From Porphyra umbilicalis (Eukaryota > Rhodophyta > Bangiophyceae > Bangiales > Bangiaceae), in NCBI GenBank assembly GCA_002049455.2, contig KV919249.1, positions 1-39,916 on the forward strand: a stretch of DNA of 39,916 nt, given 5' to 3'. The translations under genes and the position numbers were made by a program. Shown one piece after another: positions 37,553-39,916 of this stretch (the first letter of the stretch is position 1; the number at the start of each line of letters is the position of its first letter). The notes under the pieces were generated by a model that saw only the letters and a list, made by a program, of their open reading frames with translations, was not told where the DNA came from and did not search any database.

Positions 37553-38302
37553 ATGGCGGCGGTCGACGGGGGCGCCGTCGGTGTGGGTGTCCCCCCCTCG
37601 TCGCCCGTGACGCCCGGCTCCTCCGTCTCGGGCAGCGGCGGCGGCGGCGACGGTGCCGCCGCCGCCAAGGCCGCCGCCGCCGCCGCCGCCGGCGCCTACA
37701 CCGACCCCGACATTTACGGGCGCGGCTATGACGGGCTGTTTGGCCCCCGTGCGGAGCGCCAGACGGCCCGCCGCGCGCGGCGGCGGCTGCTGCGGCGCTT
37801 CAAGCGCGCCGCCGCCGCAGCGTCGGCGGGTGCGGGGGCGGGCGGGGCCAAACCCCCCCCCCCCCCGACGCGCGGGCGCCGCCGCCGTCCCCCCGGGGCG
37901 TTGCCGACGCCCCCGCCGTGGCCATTGACTATGACCTGTACGGGCGGGGGGACCCGCGCGTGTTTGGCGCCCCCACCGCCGCGGCGCAGACGGCGGCGGG
38001 GGCGGCGGCGGCGCTCGCCGCCGCCCACAACCCGGTGGGCGCCGCCGCCGGCGGCGGGCGGCGCGGCGGGCGCGCCCGCTGGGCCGCCACCCGCGTCGCC
38101 GTCTTCCCCGCCGCCGCCCCGTCCCTGCGCGGCGGCGGCGGCGGCGCCACCAGCAGTGCCGCCGGCGGCCACTCGACGGGCGCGCGGTCGGCGCGGTCGG
38201 CGGGGCTGCCGCGGGGCTCCCCCCTCGTCCTCCGCGGCCGCTGGGGCGCCGCCGCCGCCGCCGCCGCCGGCGCACCCTCCTCCGTGTCGGGCACAGCGGC
38301 AG

Positions 38303-38339
<37 letters not shown>

Positions 38340-39916
38340 GTCGGCCGACGCGGCGGCCGCCGCCCCCCGCTTTGCCGTCACCCGCGCGCCGGCGGTGCAC
38401 ACGGCGGGCGCGCGCTCCGCGTCGATTGCGTCGCGCGCGTCCCGGTGGGAGCGCCCCCCGTCCGAGGCGGGGAGCGTCACCGCCACGGGCGGCGGTGGCG
38501 GGGGGGGGGGGTGGTGGCCGGTCCAGCACCAGCGGCTTTCTGCTGGCCCCGTCGTCGCCGCTGCGGGGGGGCGGCAGCGGCACGTCGCGGGAGTCTGGGG
38601 AGATCCCGCCCATGACCCTCGCGTCGTCGATTCTCAAGGGCGGGCCCGCCGCCGCGCGCGCGCAAGCGTCGGCGGTGACGCGGTTGGAGTCGGGGGAGGG
38701 CGTCGACGAGCTGCTGCCGCAGGAGGGGGGGGGGGGGGGGCGCCCCGCCGCTCACCCCCATCGTTGCCGGTACGCCCGCCGTGGGCGTCAATGGCGCTGA
38801 CGCGCGCGTCGCCGTCGGGGGCGCCAGCGTCAGAGGCGCGCACGCCACCGCCGCCAGAGGGAGGGGGGGGGGGCGGCCGTCGGTGGGCGCCGCCGCCGCG
38901 GCGCTCGGCGTCGGTGTGGGCGCGGCGGCGGTGGCGCGCGGCGCCGCGGTAGGGAGGAGCGACGATGGCGAGCAAGGCGGAGAGGCAGGCTCGTCGGACG
39001 GGTCCCCGTCGGGCAGCTCCTCCGCGTCCGCCTCGTCCTCGTCGGGCGCGTCGGCAGACGGCGGCGCCAGCACCGCCTCTGCGTCATCGGTGGCGTCGTC
39101 CGAGTCGGCCTCTGCCTCCACGTCCGCGTCGACCTCGGCCTCGTCTGCTGCTTCCAAGGAAGAAGAGGCGGCGGTCGGCGGCGCATCCGAGGAGGACGCC
39201 GACGCTGCTGCGTCGGAGGAGGAGGAGGAGGAGGAAGACGCCCAAGCCAACCTCGAGTCGGAAGAGGAGTCGGGCGAGGAGGATGGTGCCTATGACAGCG
39301 TCGAGTCGGAAGAGGAGGAGCGCGCCGCCCCCGACTCGGGGGAGGAAGCCGCGTCGGGGGGGGAGGAGGGCGTGTATGGCGCGGAGGAGGCTGCCGATGG
39401 CGAATCGACCAACGACGACGACGACGACGACGACGACAGTGGCGAGGGCGGCGACGGCAGCGCCGCCGCGTCGGAGGATGCGTTGCCCAGCGAGCACTCC
39501 CTGACGCCGACCACGTCGGCCGACTCGGCGGCCGACGGCACCTTTGGGGCCCGCGCGTCCACCGCGCCTGACCGCTCGAGCGGCGCCTCTGCCGACGCGC
39601 GCGCGCAGCCGACGCGCTCCGTGCGCTTTGCCGCCTACAATGAGGAGTTTGTGACTGCCGCGTCGGTCGACACGTCGGTGACGGGGGGGCTGAGTGCGCG
39701 GAGCAGCGCGTCGTCGCTGCCCGGGTGGGAGGCGGGGGGGGACGCCGGGGGGGCCCCCCGCCGGGCGTCCACCGGGGGATGCTCGACTCGTCAGACGAGG
39801 AGGGCGGCACCGACGAGGAGGGGTCGTGGGGGGGGGGACCACCTCCGAGTCGTCGGATGTGGTCGACCCCGCCGTTGGGGGGGGGGGGGGGTCAGCCACG
39901 AGGGGGGGGGGGGGAC
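37553..39916 (+). CDS. Acidic low-complexity protein, frame changes at homopolymers, runs off the window
   Basis: ATG 37553 has a good context (GTGCCATGGCG). Protein-like sequence continues to the end but changes frame at G/C runs: C14 at 37853-37866, G12 at 38500-38511, G16 at 38725-38740, and further G runs from 39735 on. The first piece has TDPDIYGRGYDGLFG; the second, one frame over, has AIDYDLYGRGDPRVFG, an internal repeat. Next come a Ser/Gly stretch (GFLLAPSSPL, SILKGG), then a Ser/Ala stretch and a long Glu/Asp/Ser region (about 39150-39460, including eight consecutive Asp codons), then SVRFAAYNEEF. Homopolymer length errors or real indels would explain the breaks; introns are less likely. 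I see no catalytic domain. Acidic, disordered nuclear or scaffold protein is a guess only. Confidence 0.4.

Noticed and set aside
36358..37731. 457-codon plus-strand frame and its minus-strand counterpart
   Set aside because: Pure Arg/Ala/Gly/Pro composition in extreme GC sequence. Every frame is open, so length is uninformative.
1..39916. CRISPR array, bacterial operon, rRNA or tRNA genes
   Set aside because: The tandem arrays have no unique spacers, introns and transposon types are eukaryotic, and a visual scan for T-loop (GTTCRANNC) candidates gave none with a matching cloverleaf.

Overview
The window is GC-rich eukaryotic DNA (very high GC at both ends, visibly lower between about 25.5 and 35 kb). 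I base this on GT..AG introns of 147-176 bp with consistent phase in one gene, Ala/Pro/Gly/Arg-rich proteins, long G or C homopolymers, and transposon families known only from eukaryotes. An alga with a GC-rich genome (Porphyra/Pyropia-type red alga, haptophyte or green alga) would fit, but no gene here proves the lineage.

Layout. 0.5-2.7 kb: a proline-rich hypothetical gene built on an 81-bp and a 132-bp in-frame tandem repeat. 3.1 kb: a short foldback element. 4.3-13.2 kb (minus strand): a very large Helitron-type protein, with an N-terminal Cys/DUF6570-like region split over two exons, a Rep (HUH/Y2) domain, a PIF1-like helicase, two predicted membrane segments and a C-terminal Ulp1-like cysteine protease. 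One in-frame TAG falls inside the protease domain. 13.5-14.4 kb: a diverged ~0.4-kb duplication. 14.7-15.5 kb: a gene resembling RNase D/WRN 3'-5' exonucleases, with key acidic residues apparently lost. 16.1-17.2 kb (minus): a U1-type zinc-finger protein with an RS-rich and a Gly-rich region, next to a 47-bp tandem array. 18.2-20.8 kb: half of a foldback element, GC-rich repeats, a polypyrimidine repeat and a perfect G/C hairpin.

21.1-25.0 kb: a four-exon CACTA-like (Plavaka/KDZ-type) transposase gene with one in-frame TGA near its end. 27.3-28.9 kb: a frameshifted Tc1/mariner-IS630-type transposase pseudogene. 30.3-33.0 kb: a second DDE-type transposase whose single frame is cut by a TAG and a TAA. 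33-37.5 kb holds little that I can support. 37.6 kb to the end: an acidic, low-complexity gene that runs off the window and changes frame at G/C homopolymers.

Taken together this is a nested transposon neighbourhood. The autonomous-type genes are nearly intact but interrupted by single stop codons. Short palindromic elements with TA flanks look like non-autonomous partners of a Tc1/mariner-type transposase. The most unusual object is the Rep-helicase-membrane-Ulp1 protein.
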